The position numbers and the translations under genes were made by a program. From contig MNDE01000060.1 in assembly GCA_001914785.1 (NCBI GenBank), positions 1-35,081 on the forward strand: a stretch of 35,081 nucleotides of DNA. Direction: 5' to 3'. This stretch comes from Acidobacteria bacterium 13_2_20CM_57_17 (GTDB lineage Bacteria; Acidobacteriota; Terriglobia; Acidiferrales; UBA7541). The notes below the pieces were generated by a model. It was not told where the DNA came from and ran no database searches. It saw only the letters and a program-made list of their open reading frames with translations. This document shows positions 16,906 to 25,420 of this stretch, one piece after another (the first letter of the stretch is position 1; each line of letters begins with the position of its first letter).

Positions 16906-17553
16906 TCACGGATGTCCTTCCGCGTGTTCGCAACCCGGAAAATTTGCGAACACGCGGTCCGGCGTCCATCCCAGCTCTTTCATTCCCAGTTCCGACGAGT
17001 AATACGCCCCCGCGACCCAGCCCTTCAAGTTTTCGAAGTGCTTGTGGAGCCTACCGGGATTCTCTCCCGCCCCTGTGTCGCGTGAATTTTCTTTCGCATC
17101 AGTTGCCGACGCATCCGTTAGCAATTGTTTTTTTTGGCCCTCATCCAGGGCAGGGAAGACCTTCGTGAATCGCTTCTGCGACTCCGCTTCAAATGCCGAA
17201 AGTGAATCCACGAAACTCTTCTTGTGCTCCGGCGTATCCACGCTCAGCAGCAAATCAATGAACCGGTTCACGTGCGCCTTGGTTGATCCCGGCACGATGC
17301 TCTCCGCGATCGCAATCAAATTCTCGTTCTGTTGCGCGTTCAGGATGAGCGGGTTCCAATCCGCTGCTCGTAGTTTCTCAACTTCATCGAGAACCGCATC
17401 ATTCCTCAAAAGATCATGGATGGGATGCGAAGCCGCCACCAGCGGCCACGCTGCCCCCGCCGCCGCAAGCCGCCGCACCATTTCCCGCCGCGTAAGCTGC
17501 CCACTCGCCGCGGCCGTTTCGTTGATCACCGCCAATGTGCTCTTTGTTCCCAT
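16906..17553 (-). CDS. Gluconate 2-dehydrogenase subunit 3 family protein (Tat-exported)
   Basis: The 215-residue protein has a twin-arginine signal (TRREMVRRLAAAGAAWPLVA). The mature part resembles the small subunit 3 of membrane-bound FAD sugar dehydrogenases: NENLIAIAESIVPGSTKAHV, FIDLLLSVDTPEHKKSF, FENLKGWVAGAYYSSELGM and a final GWTPDRVFANFPGCEH. In known systems this subunit assists export or assembly of the GMC-type catalytic subunit. The frame is open to 17664, but the ATG at 17553 gives a normal N-terminus; the ribosome binding site is weak. It is divergent from the GMC oxidoreductase at 17695 across 141 bases, and followed after 10 bases by the ThuA-like gene. This supports a shared 3-keto-sugar type pathway, which is inferred. 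Confidence 0.88.
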   Translation of the reverse strand: MGTKSTLAVINETAAASGQLTRREMVRRLAAAGAAWPLVAASHPIHDLLRNDAVLDEVEKLRAADWNPLILNAQQNENLIAIAESIVPGSTKAHVNRFIDLLLSVDTPEHKKSFVDSLSAFEAESQKRFTKVFPALDEGQKKQLLTDASATDAKENSRDTGAGENPGRLHKHFENLKGWVAGAYYSSELGMKELGWTPDRVFANFPGCEHAEGHP

Positions 17554-17694
17554 CGCAATTTTTCCAGCCTTCAGATTTCGCGCCGATGGTATCACTCCGC
17601 AACAACCGTTCACAAGAACAACACAAATTCTTTTCTTTTCCTCGATTGACCCGCCGAAGCGCAATTGCTAGCATCCGCTTCGGATTTTTATCCT

Positions 17695-19380
17695 ATGCCC
17701 CAGAACAAGAATTATCCCTTTGACGTTATCGTTGTCGGGTCCGGCTCTTCCGGAGGCTGGGCCTGCAAACGCCTTGCGGAGGCCGGCCTGAAGGTCGCGC
17801 TCCTCGAAGCCGGCCGCCCGCAGTCCGATAGAAATTTCACCGAGCACAAGCCGGCGTTTGAACTCAAATACCGCGACCGCGCGCCTGAAATCATCCGCAA
17901 AACGCGGCCCATCCAAGTCAAATTCGGTGTTTGCAACGAATATACGTACAAATGGTTTGCCAACGATCTCGAAGAGCCCTACACAACGCCCGCTGACAAG
18001 CCTTTCGATTGGATGGGGCGCGTTCGAATGACTGGTGGTCGCACCAACGTTTGGGGCCGCGTAAGCCTGCGCTTTAGCGATTGGGATTTCAAGTCAGCTT
18101 CCCTAGACGGTTTTGGTGAAAACTGGCCGCTCGGTTACAAAGACATCGAGCCCTACTACGATCTTGTTGAGAAATACGTCGGCATCACTGGCTCAGTCGA
18201 GGGCCTTGAGCATCTACCCGACGGCCAGTTTCAGCCGCCCGTTCCGCTCACTTGCCAGGAGACTCTTTTCCGCGATCGCGTCAAAGAAAAGCTCGGCCGC
18301 ACCGTTATGCCTGCGCGCAATGCCAATCTCACCAAGCCTATTAACGGCCGCGGACCTTGCCACTTCTGCGGCCCCTGCGAGCGCGGGTGCATGACGCATT
18401 CCTATTTTAATTCCGCGTTTACTACTGTCGCCGACGCTCTGGCTACCGGTAATTGCACGCTCATCTCGAACGCCATGGCTTACAAAGTTTTGATGGATTC
18501 CGAGCGCAACCGCGCCCGCGGCATTCTCTATATCGACCGCAACACCCGCCAAGCCCGCGAGGTTTTCGCCCGTATCGTAATCCTGTGTGCGCAATCGCAG
18601 GAGTCCGTTCGCATCCTGCTCAATTCCGCGACGACTCAGTATTCGAACGGTCTGGGCAACTCCAGCGGCGTACTCGGCCATTACCTGACAGCGCATGTCC
18701 GTAGTGGCGGCGGCAGTGGCGAGCTTTCTGCGTTGGGCGCAAAGCCTTCTTTGAGTGGGCCGAAAAAACCGGTGGGCATTTACATTGCGCGCTTCCGCAA
18801 TTTGCCAAACACGCCGCCGCACAAAAAATTCCTCCGTGGTTTCGGCTACGAGGGTGAATCGTCCGTCGGGTTCAGCTGGGGAGCACCCGGGTTCGGCGAA
18901 ACCTACAAGAAAGCCATTCTCGAGCCGCGGACCACCATCAGCATTACCGGGTTTGGCGAAGTCCTTCCTCGGTGGGACAATTTCGTGGAGCTCGATCCCA
19001 ACATCAAAGACATCTACGGAATTCCCGTTCTCAAAATCCACATGTCCGACGGCGAAAACGAGCGCGCCATGATCCAGGACATGGGCGACTCGGCAGGCGA
19101 AATGCTCGAAGCAGCCGGCGCACGAAATATTCGCACCTATGCCCATCCCTCCGCACCGCGCTGGGCGCTCCACGAAGCGGGCATCGCGCGCATGGGCGCG
19201 GATCCGAAGAAATCGGTCCTCAATCAATTCCAGCAGACGCACGACATAGGAAATCTTTTCGTGATGGACGCTTCCGGTTTCACCTCGAACCCTTGCCAGA
19301 ACCCCACGCTAACCATCATGGCGCTTTGCGTCCGCTCCTGCGACTACCTCATGTCCGAACTGAAGCGCAACGCTATCTGA
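17695..19380 (+). CDS. GMC-family FAD oxidoreductase (gluconate 2-dehydrogenase large subunit type)
   Basis: The 561-residue enzyme has an N-terminal FAD-binding Rossmann motif (VIVVGSGSSGGWACKRLAEA followed by an acidic ALLEAG) and a GMC signature around RMTGGRTNVWGRVSLRFSDW. A cysteine cluster, CHFCGPCERGC, follows. The C-terminal catalytic part has ALHEAGIARMG, then FVMDASGFTSNPCQNPTLTI with the usual Asn. It should oxidise a sugar or alcohol hydroxyl and pass electrons to a cytochrome or quinone. It has no signal peptide of its own, so co-export with the Tat-dependent subunit 3 encoded divergently is likely. ThuA in the same locus hints at a glycoside 3-dehydrogenase. The start at 17695 was chosen over an ATG at 17665 because the Rossmann motif should lie about 10 residues from the N-terminus. 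Confidence 0.92.
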   Translation: MPQNKNYPFDVIVVGSGSSGGWACKRLAEAGLKVALLEAGRPQSDRNFTEHKPAFELKYRDRAPEIIRKTRPIQVKFGVCNEYTYKWFANDLEEPYTTPADKPFDWMGRVRMTGGRTNVWGRVSLRFSDWDFKSASLDGFGENWPLGYKDIEPYYDLVEKYVGITGSVEGLEHLPDGQFQPPVPLTCQETLFRDRVKEKLGRTVMPARNANLTKPINGRGPCHFCGPCERGCMTHSYFNSAFTTVADALATGNCTLISNAMAYKVLMDSERNRARGILYIDRNTRQAREVFARIVILCAQSQESVRILLNSATTQYSNGLGNSSGVLGHYLTAHVRSGGGSGELSALGAKPSLSGPKKPVGIYIARFRNLPNTPPHKKFLRGFGYEGESSVGFSWGAPGFGETYKKAILEPRTTISITGFGEVLPRWDNFVELDPNIKDIYGIPVLKIHMSDGENERAMIQDMGDSAGEMLEAAGARNIRTYAHPSAPRWALHEAGIARMGADPKKSVLNQFQQTHDIGNLFVMDASGFTSNPCQNPTLTIMALCVRSCDYLMSELKRNAI

Positions 19381-19546
19381 AATCGCGGCTGCGCAAGTCC
19401 TTGGCATCTGACACATCCATCTCGCTCACTCTTGCGATGAGCAATTTCTTGCGTTGACTTAGGTTTTCAAGGATTTGTTGCTGCGATTGCGGCTCTGCTC
19501 GGACGTAGTTTCAACTAATGCGCACGGCTCTCAGTGCAAGCGGAAA

Positions 19547-20068
19547 TTATCCAGACTGCTTCTGCTTCTCTTTCTCTGCCTCATCCAGCCAGCGCTCCAG
19601 CGCCGCCTGAGATTCCGGTCCCACTTCAAGAAACCCCACGCCCGCGCCCATATTCGGCTGCTCATAGATGACCTTCGCCTTGGCCTCGAAGAACGCATCG
19701 CCCGCGGCGATTTTCACCAGCACCAGCGTGCCCTTGGGAAAAGGGTTCATCATGTCCAAATAGCACCCGTGCAGGCTCAATTCACTCACCCGCGACGCGA
19801 TGCGCACGTCGGCCTTCTGCTCGATCAGCTCGGCGCTCGCTATGAACGAGTATCTGGGCGAACGGCGTTTCTCTTGATATGCGATGGCTGCCTCCGAATG
19901 CAAATCGTGTAAATATGATACGACGCTTACTCTGGCCAACCTCGAAAGTTCCCAAACGGAATTATCCAATTTGCAACCTCTGCTCCCAGCCTCCGTTTTG
20001 CTAGCACCTCCTGGTCTTGACGACAGAGTTTTGCCATGACTCAAGTATCGGCAGCTTCTCCAGACCAT
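19547..20068 (-). CDS. PilZ domain protein
   Basis: The recognisable domain covers roughly residues 65-165: EKRRSPRYSFIASAEL, with the RxxxR motif of cyclic-di-GMP-binding PilZ domains, and SELSLHGCYLDM, which corresponds to the (D/N)xSxxG motif but has Ser at the first position. The end, GAGVGFLEVGPESQAALERW, is typical of PilZ. It probably binds c-di-GMP and regulates motility, envelope or polysaccharide functions. The first 60 residues are not domain-like and the ATG at 20068 has no ribosome binding site, so the true start is probably further in at an alternative codon. The Asp/Asn to Ser change could weaken nucleotide binding. It is convergent with the GMC oxidoreductase gene. Confidence 0.8.
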   Translation of the reverse strand: MVWRSCRYLSHGKTLSSRPGGASKTEAGSRGCKLDNSVWELSRLARVSVVSYLHDLHSEAAIAYQEKRRSPRYSFIASAELIEQKADVRIASRVSELSLHGCYLDMMNPFPKGTLVLVKIAAGDAFFEAKAKVIYEQPNMGAGVGFLEVGPESQAALERWLDEAEKEKQKQSG

Positions 20069-20125
20069 TTTCGAATCGACGTTTTCTGTGGCCGACGACT
20101 GCGGCGGAAGCTAGAATCGCCTGAA

Positions 20126-20797
20126 ATGAAAGATCGCTCGCGAGCTCGTGAACTAGCCGCGGAATTTCGTCGCAAGGGCGACCCTACCGGCTGGTTCGAG
20201 CAGCTTTACCAGGAGGGCGAAGCAGGGAAGAGTACTGTTCCGTGGGCCAATCTCTGCCCCAATCCTCACTTGCTTAATTTCTGGAAGTCCCACCCGCACC
20301 CGACAGAGGGAAAATCCGCGCTGACGATCGGCAGCGGCCTGGGCGACGATGCCGAGCAACTCGCCGCCTGGGGCTTTCGTACCACGGCCTTCGACATTTC
20401 GCAAACTGCGATTCGCACTTCCCGCAAACGCTTTCCCACTACGAAAGTGGAATACATCGCCGCCAACCTCCTCGACCCGCCTTCCAATTGGCGTCGCGCT
20501 TTCCATTTTGTCTTTGAGGCCAACACTCTCCAGGTTCTCCCGGCTGCGCTGCGTCCTCGGGCAATCGAAAACACTGCGGGATTTCTTTGCTCCGGTGGTC
20601 TTCTGCTCGTCATCGCCCGAGCCCGCGAGGCATCCGACCCCGAAGGTCAGATGCCCTGGCCTCTTACGCGCGCCGAGCTGTCGTCCTTCACCACCGCCGG
20701 TCTCGAAGAACTTTCTTTCGAAGATTTTCTCGATCTCGAAGATCCTGGAGAACCAGCCGTCCGCCGCTTCCGCGCACTCTACCGTTTCACAATTTGA
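20126..20797 (+). CDS. SAM-dependent methyltransferase
   Basis: The 223-residue protein has a class I methyltransferase core. Motif I is ALTIGSGLGDDAEQLAAWGF, followed by an acidic end of strand 2 in TTAFDISQTAIRTSRKRFP, the motif AANLLDPP, and a strand 4 region FHFVFEANTLQVLP. The N-terminal WFEQLYQEGEAGKSTVPWAN resembles the start of thiopurine methyltransferase/tellurite-resistance-like methyltransferases (methyl transfer to sulfur, selenium or small thiols), but the substrate cannot be assigned. The start at 20126 fits the domain better than the ATG at 20036, although the ribosome binding site is weak. It lies 58 bases from, and divergent to, the PilZ frame, and is followed 154 bases later by DoxX. 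Confidence 0.85.
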   Translation: MKDRSRARELAAEFRRKGDPTGWFEQLYQEGEAGKSTVPWANLCPNPHLLNFWKSHPHPTEGKSALTIGSGLGDDAEQLAAWGFRTTAFDISQTAIRTSRKRFPTTKVEYIAANLLDPPSNWRRAFHFVFEANTLQVLPAALRPRAIENTAGFLCSGGLLLVIARAREASDPEGQMPWPLTRAELSSFTTAGLEELSFEDFLDLEDPGEPAVRRFRALYRFTI

Positions 20798-20951
20798 GTA
20801 TTTTTTCCTCCTACGCGGTCCACATCTGGCTTGGCGGGAACCCCATCAGGCGCATTGCATTCTTTTCCAATTGCTCCGCAGGCAGCGAAGAAAATGTTAT
20901 TCTCTGGCAGCCAGTTACCTATCCCTCAAATTCATAGAGAAGGAGACAGCC

Positions 20952-21401
20952 ATGTTTCAAAAGCTCATGAACACTGCCGACGACTACGTAGTGACCCTTC
21001 TTCGGCTCGTTCTTGGAATCGTATTTTTCGCGCATGGCGCACAAAAGGTCCTGGGCTGGTTCGGCGGGTTCGGTTTCCGGGCCACGCTGGGCTTCTTCAC
21101 TCAGCAGATGCACATTCCCGCGGTACTGGCCGTTCTGGCCATCGCCGCCGAATTCCTCGGAGGCATCGGCCTACTGGTTGGCTTTCTGGGGCGCGTTGCT
21201 GCTTTTGGCATCGCCATCAACATGATTGTCGCCGTTGTCCTCGTCCACCGGCACTTCGGTCTTTTTGCAAACTGGTTTGGCAACCAGAAGGGCGAAGGCT
21301 ACGAATACCACATCCTGGCCATTGTCATCTGCCTGGCCATCATGATCAGGGGTTCCGGAGCGCTCTCCATCGATCGCTCCGCGTCCAGACAGTTGGCGTG
21401 A
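20952..21401 (+). CDS. DoxX family membrane protein
   Basis: The 149-residue protein has four predicted membrane helices: VVTLLRLVLGIVFFAHGAQK, IPAVLAVLAIAAEFLGGIGL, FGIAINMIVAVVLVH and YHILAIVICLAIMIRGSGAL. The first-helix pattern RLVLGIVFFAHGAQKVLGWF and the second-helix AAEFLGGIGLL are DoxX-family hallmarks. DoxX proteins are linked to thiosulfate:quinone oxidoreductase subunits in archaea and to redox-stress membrane complexes in bacteria, but most have no defined role. AAGGAG sits 7 bases ahead of the ATG. It precedes the quinohemoprotein dehydrogenase by 33 bases, so the two may be co-transcribed, which would fit a role in quinone-linked electron transfer. Confidence 0.9.
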   Translation: MFQKLMNTADDYVVTLLRLVLGIVFFAHGAQKVLGWFGGFGFRATLGFFTQQMHIPAVLAVLAIAAEFLGGIGLLVGFLGRVAAFGIAINMIVAVVLVHRHFGLFANWFGNQKGEGYEYHILAIVICLAIMIRGSGALSIDRSASRQLA

Positions 21402-21434
21402 TCATCATCATCGCTTCGCTCGCGCAGGAGCCCC

Positions 21435-23576
21435 ATGCCCACCCGAATAGTCTTTAGTCTCGGCGCCATCTTGGCGCTTATGGTCGTCGCGGGCTGCGGC
21501 TCGAAACCGAAGTCTCCTGCGACTGCACAGGAATCTGCCACGCCTGCCAACGTGGACGCCTCTCGCTCGACCAACGCCGATCAGCAACCCGGCAACTGGA
21601 TGAGCTACGGCCGCACTTACAGCGAGCAGCGCTTCAGTCCCTTGAAGCAAATCAACGATCAAAATGTTGGCCAACTCGCCCTGGCCTGGTACGTGGACTT
21701 GGACACGCGCCGCGGCCAGGAAGGGACGCCCATAGTCGTTGACGGGGTGATGTACTTCACTACTGCTTGGAGCAAAGTCTTCGCCGTCAAAGCGGCAACC
21801 GGGGAGAAGCTTTGGTCCTACGATCCAAAAGTGCCTCCGGAGTGGGCCGTCAATGCCTGCTGTGACGTCGTCAATCGTGGCGTCGCCGTCTGGCAGGGCA
21901 AGGTTTTCGTCGGCACCCTGGATGGCCGTCTTGTCGCGCTCGACGCCGCCTCTGGAAAACCTGTCTGGGAAATTCTAACCATCGATGCGCACTTCCCTTA
22001 CACCATCACCGGAGCTCCTCGAGTCGTGAAAGGCAAAGTGTTGATCGGCAACGGCGGCGCTGAGTATGGCGTGCGCGGCTATATCTCTGCTTACGATGCT
22101 GCCTCCGGAAAAATGGTCTGGCGCTTCTACACCATCCCCGGTGATCCGTCGCAGCCCTACGAATCTCCTGTCCTCGAAAAGGCCGCCAAAACTTGGACAG
22201 GCCCGCCGCGCAAGTTGGCCGGCGGCGGCACCGTTTGGGACTCCATTTCCTACGACTCCGACCTTGATCTCGTCTACTTCGGCGTGGGCAACGGCACTCC
22301 TTGGGACCGCCATGCCCGCAGCCCCCAGGGCGGTGACAATCTCTTCCTGTCTTCCGTCGTCGCTCTGAAAGCCGACACCGGTGAATACGTCTGGCACTAC
22401 CAAGAAACTCCCGGCGATGCCTGGGATTTCGATTCCGCCGAATCCATCGTCCTTGCCGACCTCACCATCAACCAGTCTCCACGCAAAGTTCTGCTTCACG
22501 CGCCCAAGAATGGTTTTTTCTACGTTCTCGATCGCGCCACCGGCGAACTCATTTCCGCGAAACCCTACACCGCCGTCTCCTGGGCTACCGGTATTGATTT
22601 GAAAACCGGCCGTCCCATCGAAAATCCGCAAGCCCGTTACGAAGGAGGGAAGCGCGCTCCGGTTGCTCCCGGTCCGCCTGGAGGCCACAGCTGGCATTCC
22701 ATGTCCTTCAGCCCGCACACAAGACTCGTCTATCTGCCGGTTCAAGAGACAGGGTTCCTTTACAAATCTGACGAACATTTCCAGAAGAAAGCAATCGGCT
22801 ATAACGTCGGCATTGACTTCGTCGCTGGCGGCATGCCGCAGCAGCCGGAAGTCAAGAAAGCCATCCTCGGCACCATTAAAGGCCATCTCTCTGCATGGGA
22901 TCCCATTCAACAAAGAGAAGTCTGGCGCGTCGATCGTCAGAGTCCTGTCAACGGCGGACTCCTTTCGACCGCCGGAAACCTTGTCTTCCAAGGTACAGCG
23001 CAGGGCAATCTCGAAGCCTACCGCGCAGACACCGGTCAAAAACTCTGGTCCGCCGATGCTCAGAGCGGCGTGGTCGCTTCTCCTATGACATACACTGTGG
23101 GCGCCGAACAATACATTGCCGTGCTCGCCGGCTGGGGCGGCGTTTTTCCGCTCGCCGCTGGCGAAGCCGCGCTCTCTTCCGGAAGAACGCAAAATATCAG
23201 CCGCCTGCTGGCCTTCAAACTAAACAGCAAGACAAGTCTGCCCCCGCTTCCACAGTTCACTCCGCCGCAGTTGAATCCGCCGAAATCCATTGCCACCGCC
23301 GCCACCATCCACAGAGGCGAAGCGCTTTTCCAGCCACTCTGTTCGCCGTGCCATGGCGACGTCGCTGTCGGCGGCGGCGTGCTTCCTGATCTGCGTTATT
23401 CTGGCTCACTGGATAACGATCAATGGTTTGAAATTGTCCTGAAGGGCCAGCTCAAGCAAGCCGGCATGGTTTCGTTTGACAAGGATCTCTCCCATGATGA
23501 CGCGGCGGCCATCCGCGCCTACGTCATCTTTCGCGCCAATCAAAGCCTGCCGCAGCCCGCACCACCATCGAAATAG
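21435..23576 (+). CDS. PQQ-dependent quinohemoprotein dehydrogenase with C-terminal cytochrome c domain, lipoprotein
   Basis: The 713-residue protein starts with a lipoprotein signal whose lipobox is VVAGC (cysteine near residue 21), so it should be anchored in the periplasm or outer membrane. The body is an eight-bladed PQQ propeller: W-motif repeats such as AATGEKLWSYDP, AASGKPVWEI, AASGKMVWRFY and ADTGQKLWSADAQSG, with the adjacent-cysteine pair NACCDVVNRG that lies against PQQ in this family. A DAWDFDSAES block contains the catalytic Asp region. The C-terminal cytochrome domain has CSPCH at 636-640. Such enzymes oxidise alcohols or aldehydes and pass electrons through heme c. It follows DoxX by 33 bases and ends in TAG. 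No PQQ biosynthesis gene is in the window. Confidence 0.95.
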   Translation: MPTRIVFSLGAILALMVVAGCGSKPKSPATAQESATPANVDASRSTNADQQPGNWMSYGRTYSEQRFSPLKQINDQNVGQLALAWYVDLDTRRGQEGTPIVVDGVMYFTTAWSKVFAVKAATGEKLWSYDPKVPPEWAVNACCDVVNRGVAVWQGKVFVGTLDGRLVALDAASGKPVWEILTIDAHFPYTITGAPRVVKGKVLIGNGGAEYGVRGYISAYDAASGKMVWRFYTIPGDPSQPYESPVLEKAAKTWTGPPRKLAGGGTVWDSISYDSDLDLVYFGVGNGTPWDRHARSPQGGDNLFLSSVVALKADTGEYVWHYQETPGDAWDFDSAESIVLADLTINQSPRKVLLHAPKNGFFYVLDRATGELISAKPYTAVSWATGIDLKTGRPIENPQARYEGGKRAPVAPGPPGGHSWHSMSFSPHTRLVYLPVQETGFLYKSDEHFQKKAIGYNVGIDFVAGGMPQQPEVKKAILGTIKGHLSAWDPIQQREVWRVDRQSPVNGGLLSTAGNLVFQGTAQGNLEAYRADTGQKLWSADAQSGVVASPMTYTVGAEQYIAVLAGWGGVFPLAAGEAALSSGRTQNISRLLAFKLNSKTSLPPLPQFTPPQLNPPKSIATAATIHRGEALFQPLCSPCHGDVAVGGGVLPDLRYSGSLDNDQWFEIVLKGQLKQAGMVSFDKDLSHDDAAAIRAYVIFRANQSLPQPAPPSK

Positions 23577-23595
23577 CGGCCAGCGCTTCTCACCT

Positions 23596-24053
23596 TCAGT
23601 GTGCTGCAGCCCCGCCTCCGAGGAACGCCGTCACCGCCGCAAGAAACTCCTCCGTTTTTTCAATCGCTGGCACGTGCCCGCACTTGTCAAAGCTGACCAT
23701 CTTGGCGCCCGCGATTTCCGCGGCGTAGCGCTCCTCTGATGTGATCGGAAGCAATTTGTCCTGCTTCCCCCATGTCACGAGCGTCGGCACTTTGATGCTC
23801 GCCAGCCGATCGTCCAGCCGCTCCTTCTCTCGCGCAGGGTTCGCCAGGAAGCTCCGCACCGTGTAGCCATCGTGAACCGCCAGCTTGTCCGTGAAAATCT
23901 TCCGCAGCGCGTCTTCAGTCACCCAGCGCGTATCGTAGAAAACCGCTTCCATCACTCCGCGCATCGCCGCCAGCGAACTCGGATTCAAGTCCGGAATCGG
24001 CGTATCCTGCTTCAGCCCTGCCGCATCAACGAGCACCAGTTTCTCAACGGGTA
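23596..24053 (-). pseudogene. Alpha/beta hydrolase, C-terminal part after a frameshift
   Basis: This open stretch is out of frame with the N-terminal part at 24054-24470 but completes the same enzyme. Before its first ATG (24036) the frame already reads hydrolase-like sequence from about 24108: GWIAALYTAEIGGDAHLIPV, then EKLVLVDAAGLKQD. It contains a cap region, a strand followed by TLVTWGKQDKLLPITS with the likely catalytic Asp, and the catalytic His in SFDKCGHVPAIEKTEEF. A single missing base after the nucleophile elbow explains the split. Separate translation from 24036 would give a fragment without the nucleophile serine. Confidence 0.8.
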
Positions 24054-24470
24054 TTAAGTGCGCGTCGCCGCCGATCTCCGCCGTGTAAAGCGCAGCAATC
24101 CATCCGCCAGCGATTCGCCCACCAGACTCGCCTTTTCCACTTTCAGTTGCCGCAAAAACTCATTCAGAAAGTCCACATACGTTTGCACGCTGTAATCCAG
24201 CAGCGGTTTGTCCGATTTCCCAAACCCGATCTGGTCCGGCACCAGCAAGCGGTATTTCTGCGCCATCGGCTCCAGCACCGGCAACCAGTCGTCCTTGCGG
24301 CTTCCTAATCCATGCAACAGCACCACCACCGGTCCCGAGCCCATATCAAAATAATGGATCGTCTGTCCAAACACCGAGATGGTCTTGTCCGGCGGTTGCC
24401 CTTGCCCAAATGCCGGAACCGCAAATACCGCCAACAGTAGGATGAGCCCGAATGCTTTCTTTCCGCGCAT
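24054..24470 (-). CDS. Secreted alpha/beta hydrolase, N-terminal part (frameshifted)
   Basis: The N-terminal fragment has a signal peptide (KKAFGLILLLAVFAVPAFG). The alpha/beta hydrolase core follows: HYFDMGSGPVVVLLHGLGSR with the oxyanion HG motif, LVPDQIGFGKSDKP, and the nucleophile elbow VGESLA. After VGESLA the frame runs into unrelated residues and a TAA. In the neighbouring frame the expected GGW-IAALYT sequence follows at once. One missing base near 24106-24109 would restore a continuous 23596-24470 gene with a complete Ser-Asp-His set. The substrate (ester, epoxide or lactone) is not predictable. It is divergent from the TlpA-like gene. Confidence 0.82.
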   Translation of the reverse strand: MRGKKAFGLILLLAVFAVPAFGQGQPPDKTISVFGQTIHYFDMGSGPVVVLLHGLGSRKDDWLPVLEPMAQKYRLLVPDQIGFGKSDKPLLDYSVQTYVDFLNEFLRQLKVEKASLVGESLADGLLRFTRRRSAATRT

Positions 24471-24619
24471 GACCCCTCCTGTCCTTGCGCGCCCTCTTTA
24501 GCATACCGTCGCTCGAATACTACTCTGCCGATCCCTAGATCATTCTGCTCCACGCTTGAGGCATTTGCTTTCCTCGATCGAATTTTCAGCCTCCGGAGCG
24601 TATCAACAAAATAATTGAC

Positions 24620-25165
24620 ATGCGCTTTCGACTTTCTTACATTTTCCCTATGGCGGCGAGCACCAGCCTCCGTGTAACGATTCCCTGCATATTGATCCTC
24701 GCCTCCCTATGCGCGTTCGCCGGCCCGAAAGACAAAGAGCCCGCGCCCCGTTTCAACGCCACCACCACGTCTGGTGAAAAATTCAACAACGAAAACATCA
24801 AAGGCAAAGTCGTCCTCCTTGAGTTTTGGACCACCTGGTGCGGCTTCTGCGCCGACGAAGCCGCCTTCGTCGACAAGATCGGCCACGACCTTGCCGGCAA
24901 GGGTTTGATCCTTCTCGCCATCGACGTCGGCGAGTCCAAGAAAACCGTCAAAAAATATCTTGAGCAGCATCCCCGCAACTGCAAAATCGTTATGATGGAA
25001 GACACCAATCTCGCCGCCACGTACCAGGCCAACGTTTATCCCATCTATGTGGTGATCGACCGCGACGGCAACATTGCCGGAACCCAGCGCGGGGCGGGCG
25101 GCGAAGAAGCCCTCCGCAGCCTCATCGCCCGAGCCGGGATCGAATCCGCTGACGACGCCAACTGA
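24620..25165 (+). CDS. TlpA/ResA-like periplasmic thioredoxin-fold protein
   Basis: The 181-residue protein has an N-terminal hydrophobic signal (LRVTIPCILILASLCAFAG), so it is exported. The thioredoxin fold shows VVLLEFWTTWCGFCADEAAF with the redox pair C74-G-F-C77 and the cis-proline in NVYPIYVVIDRDGNI. Members reduce or exchange disulfides in periplasmic proteins, often during cytochrome c maturation. That would suit the c-type cytochrome domains encoded in this window, although no maturation genes are adjacent. The start could be 24620 or 24650 (MAASTSL); neither has a strong ribosome binding site. It is divergent from the frameshifted hydrolase. Confidence 0.9.
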   Translation: MRFRLSYIFPMAASTSLRVTIPCILILASLCAFAGPKDKEPAPRFNATTTSGEKFNNENIKGKVVLLEFWTTWCGFCADEAAFVDKIGHDLAGKGLILLAIDVGESKKTVKKYLEQHPRNCKIVMMEDTNLAATYQANVYPIYVVIDRDGNIAGTQRGAGGEEALRSLIARAGIESADDAN

Positions 25166-25240
25166 ACGCCGACTCTACTTCTCCTCCTGTCATTCCAAGC
25201 CACTCATTCTACTGCTCTTACGTGACAGTCTTTCTCCGAA

Positions 25241-25292
25241 CTGTGCCGCGGCGGAGTGATCCTATCACCTTCATAACTCCGATTTGGCACAG
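25241..25292 (+). other. Nested hairpin structure in an intergenic gap
   Basis: CTGTGCC (25241-25247) pairs with GGCACAG (25286-25292). Inside it CGGAGT (25252-25257) pairs with ACTCCG (25276-25281), with an alternative small inner hairpin GTGAT/ATCAC. It lies in the 255-base gap between the TlpA-like and SH3 genes. No T-tract follows, so it is not a typical terminator. Confidence 0.4.
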
Positions 25293-25420
25293 CACACGAC
25301 CCGTCTTATCAGTCAGTAGCGTTTTGGAACCACCTGTCCGTTGGGTCAATTTACGAGGGTATTTCCAAGCCTCATAAAGGTTCTAGTGGCTCGGTGTGTC
25401 CCCGGGCCGAGGAGGGGGCA

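Noticed and set aside
18214..19242. A 342-codon open frame on the minus strand
   Set aside because: It is antisense to the GMC oxidoreductase; it arises from high GC content.
21975..23192. A 405-codon open frame on the minus strand
   Set aside because: It is antisense to the PQQ dehydrogenase and shows no protein-family pattern.
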